46,433 nucleotides of DNA from Gammaproteobacteria bacterium (GTDB lineage: Bacteria; Pseudomonadota; Gammaproteobacteria; Steroidobacterales; UBA11654), in contig JAQWQE010000085.1 of assembly GCA_029244925.1 (NCBI GenBank), positions 1 through 46,433 on the forward strand, written 5' to 3'. The notes below the pieces were generated by a model. It saw only the letters and a program-made list of their open reading frames with translations, ran no database searches and had not been told where the DNA came from. The translations under genes were made by a program, and so were the position numbers. Positions 44,481 through 46,433 of the stretch are shown here, one piece after another (position 1 is the stretch's first letter; every line of letters starts with the position of its first letter).

Positions 44481-46271
44481 TTAGAGCTTCCAGCCAGTCT
44501 TCTTTCTAATACGAATCGACTTTGGAGTAACTTCAACCAATTCATCTTCTTCAATAAACTCAAGTGCTTGCTCCAGAGTGTGTTTTATATGTGGAACCAA
44601 GATAAGATTTTCATCGGTACCAGCAGCTCTAATATTATTAAGTTGTTTTGCTTTTGTCGGATTGACCACAAGATCATTATTCCTTGAGTGTAGCCCCATG
44701 ATTTGCCCCTTATAAATATCCAAACCATGCCCAACAAAAAGACTGCCTCTGTTCTGCAAATTAAACAAAGAGTAGGCCAATGTTTTCCCTGGAACCATAG
44801 ACACCATCACTCCGTTTTGACGTTTAGCTAGATCGCCCATCTTAACTAGGCCATAGTGATCAAAGATACTGGTCATAATCCCTGTGCCACTCGTTATTGT
44901 TAAAAAATGAGATCGAAACCCAATCATGCCTCTAGATGGTGCAAGGAATTCAAGCTTCACTCTTCCATTGCTGTTAGGTTCTAGACTTTGTAAATCAGCC
45001 TTTCTCGGCCCCATTTCTTCCATCACTGAACCCTGATGTTCACTTTCTATATCAATCACTATTTGCTCAAAAGGTTCATGAATCTCACCATTAACTTCTT
45101 TTTGTATCACTTCAGGTCTGGACACACCCAATTCAAAGCCTTCTCTTCTCATGGTTTCAATAAGAACAGATAAGTGCAATTCACCTCTTCCTGAAACAAT
45201 AAATCTATCTGATGATTCTCCATCTTCTACCCTGAGAGCCACGTTATGCAACAATTCTTGATCCAATCTCTCTTTAATTTTTCTTGAAGTAATAAATTTT
45301 CCCTCCAATCCGGCAAAAGGAGAATCGTTAACCAGAAAAGTCATGCTCACAGTTGGCTCATCAATAGATAATGCTGGGAGAGCTTCAATAGTGTCTGGAT
45401 CGCAAATGGTATCGGATATATTTAATTTATTGATTCCTGTAATGCAAACAATGTCTCCTGCTTCTGCTAAATCGACATCAACTCTTTCAAGTCCTTGATG
45501 GCCCATGACTTGAAGAACTCTTTCTTTTCTTTTGTTGCCTACTCTGTCAATAACCACAACATTTGTTTTGGGTTTTAATTGCCCACGAGTAATCCGCCCT
45601 ATTCCAATCACACCAACATAACTATTGCTGTCCAATGCACTGATTTGCATTTGCAATGCCCCATTAATATTGACTTGAGGTGGTTTAACTTTAGTTGTAA
45701 TAATTTCCAGCAAAGAATCCATACTGTCATCTAGTTTCTCTGGATCTAAACCAGAAATACCTTGCAGTGCAGATGCATAGATAACTGGGAAGTCCAACTG
45801 ATCATCGGTTGCATCAAGTCGATCAAATAAATCAAACACTTGATCCAAAACCCAAAAAGGTCTGGCTTCTGGACGATCAATTTTGTTAATTACAACAATT
45901 GGATTTAAACCTTTCTCAAATGCCTTCTGAGTCACAAAGCGAGTTTGTGGCATAGGTCCATCAACAGCATCCACAAGTAATAAAACAGAGTCCACCATTG
46001 ATAACACTCGTTCCACTTCTCCGCCAAAATCTGCATGGCCAGGTGTATCAACGATATTAATTCGATAGTCATTCCAATTAATAGAGGTATTTTTTGCGAG
46101 TATGGTGATCCCTCTTTCTTTTTCTTGGTCATTAGAATCCATGACTCTTTCTTCAGAAAGATTTTTTCGATCCAAAGTATTGGTTTGCTGCAACAACTTA
46201 TCAACCAAAGTTGTCTTGCCATGATCAACATGGGCAATAATAGCAATATTTCTTAAATGACTTGTTTTCAT
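44481..46271 (-). CDS. typA: Ribosome-associated GTPase TypA/BipA
   Basis: Translational GTPase that binds the ribosome and aids 50S assembly and stress or cold adaptation. At 596 aa it is near the usual 600-610. The G-domain motifs are [10 protein letters not shown] (G1), RGITILAKN (G2), [16 protein letters not shown] (G3) and NKIDRP (G4). Domains II, III and V and the BipA-specific C-terminal domain follow ([31 protein letters not shown], and a lysine-rich end). It is a housekeeping gene that marks the end of the accessory island. It is preceded on the same strand by a tRNA gene. Confidence 0.96.
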   Translation of the reverse strand: MKTSHLRNIAIIAHVDHGKTTLVDKLLQQTNTLDRKNLSEERVMDSNDQEKERGITILAKNTSINWNDYRINIVDTPGHADFGGEVERVLSMVDSVLLLVDAVDGPMPQTRFVTQKAFEKGLNPIVVINKIDRPEARPFWVLDQVFDLFDRLDATDDQLDFPVIYASALQGISGLDPEKLDDSMDSLLEIITTKVKPPQVNINGALQMQISALDSNSYVGVIGIGRITRGQLKPKTNVVVIDRVGNKRKERVLQVMGHQGLERVDVDLAEAGDIVCITGINKLNISDTICDPDTIEALPALSIDEPTVSMTFLVNDSPFAGLEGKFITSRKIKERLDQELLHNVALRVEDGESSDRFIVSGRGELHLSVLIETMRREGFELGVSRPEVIQKEVNGEIHEPFEQIVIDIESEHQGSVMEEMGPRKADLQSLEPNSNGRVKLEFLAPSRGMIGFRSHFLTITSGTGIMTSIFDHYGLVKMGDLAKRQNGVMVSMVPGKTLAYSLFNLQNRGSLFVGHGLDIYKGQIMGLHSRNNDLVVNPTKAKQLNNIRAAGTDENLILVPHIKHTLEQALEFIEEDELVEVTPKSIRIRKKTGWKL

Positions 46272-46340
46272 AGCGATTAGTAAAAAAAAGGATTATACGA
46301 GAAACTCAAAAAACTGCTATCTAAGAGGAAAATCATATGT

Positions 46341-46414
46341 CGCGCCCGGAGGGAATCGAACACCCGACCACCTCGTTCGAAGCCAGGAACTCTAACCAGC
46401 TGAGCTACAGGCGC
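46341..46414 (-). tRNA. tRNA-Arg (anticodon TCG)
   Basis: Read on the minus strand, 74 nt fold into a cloverleaf. The acceptor GCGCCTG pairs with CGGGCGC, the discriminator is G, the D arm is GCTCAGCTGGTTAGAGT, the anticodon loop is CTTCGAA (anticodon TCG) and the T loop is TTCGATT. TCG reads CGA and other CGN arginine codons. Two internal mismatches are visible: G30/G40 in the anticodon stem (CCTGG/CGAGG) and U52/C62 in the T stem (GGGTG/CCCTC). The CCA end is not encoded (ACA follows the discriminator). It lies 69 nt upstream of typA on the same strand. Confidence 0.85.
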
Positions 46415-46433
46415 ATTTATAAAATGATGAAAT

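Overview
The window looks like a piece of a low-GC (mid-30s percent by eye), streamlined, probably marine gammaproteobacterial chromosome. The evidence is E. coli-type IlvD and BipA/TypA, DUF1244 and DUF6279 proteins typical of Pseudomonadota, a TonB-dependent receptor behind a Fur-like palindrome, short intergenic gaps and AT-rich codons. A SAR86-like or other uncultured oligotrophic lineage is my inference; no 16S gene is present to confirm it.

Layout. (1) 1-8.4 kb: a gene cut by the window edge, then ilvD and a tightly packed coenzyme F420 operon: F420:NADPH oxidoreductase, cofE, cofD, cofC and a CofG/CofH fusion (fbiC), followed by a DUF6279 lipoprotein. (2) 8.4-12.3 kb: a DUF4491 membrane protein and an iron-uptake pair (FecA-like receptor plus FTR1 permease). 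(3) 12.3-13.8 kb, minus strand: an LLM-family oxidoreductase that probably uses F420, plus a small membrane protein. (4) 13.9-21 kb: a complete propionyl-CoA to succinyl-CoA operon (methylmalonyl-CoA mutase, PccB, PccA, MeaB, epimerase). (5) 21-24.3 kb, minus strand: fabD and a DUF5916 outer-membrane protein. (6) 24.4-44.5 kb: an accessory catabolic island with three Rieske oxygenases, an FAD monooxygenase, a 4-hydroxybutyryl-CoA dehydratase-like flavoenzyme, two unusual alpha/beta-hydrolases, four MFS transporters, a cytochrome b561/cytochrome c pair, a DUF1838 gene split by a frameshift, a class III CoA-transferase, a split-barrel flavoprotein and an SDR. (7) 44.5-46.4 kb, minus strand: typA/bipA and a tRNA-Arg gene.

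How it may fit together. The island has the parts to import an organic substrate, oxidise it (Rieske and FAD enzymes), cleave it (hydrolases), activate it as a CoA ester (CoA-transferase) and rearrange it (AbfD-like dehydratase). Propionyl-CoA could then drain through the neighbouring methylmalonyl-CoA module. The substrate cannot be read from the sequence. The F420 operon supplies a cofactor for the LLM enzyme and perhaps the split-barrel protein.

The most notable points are: a complete F420 pathway in this host without an FbiB-type nitroreductase domain; a canonical -1 frameshift signal (A AAA AAG, 5-nt spacer, 8-bp stem) exactly where the DUF1838 gene changes frame; a tandem GTWAC element with 11-bp period upstream of three catabolic genes or operons; alpha/beta-hydrolases with His at the nucleophile position, one of them internally duplicated; and an MFS gene that may start at AUC. 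No IS element, integrase, CRISPR array or rRNA gene was seen. No stretch above 300 bases lacks a gene.
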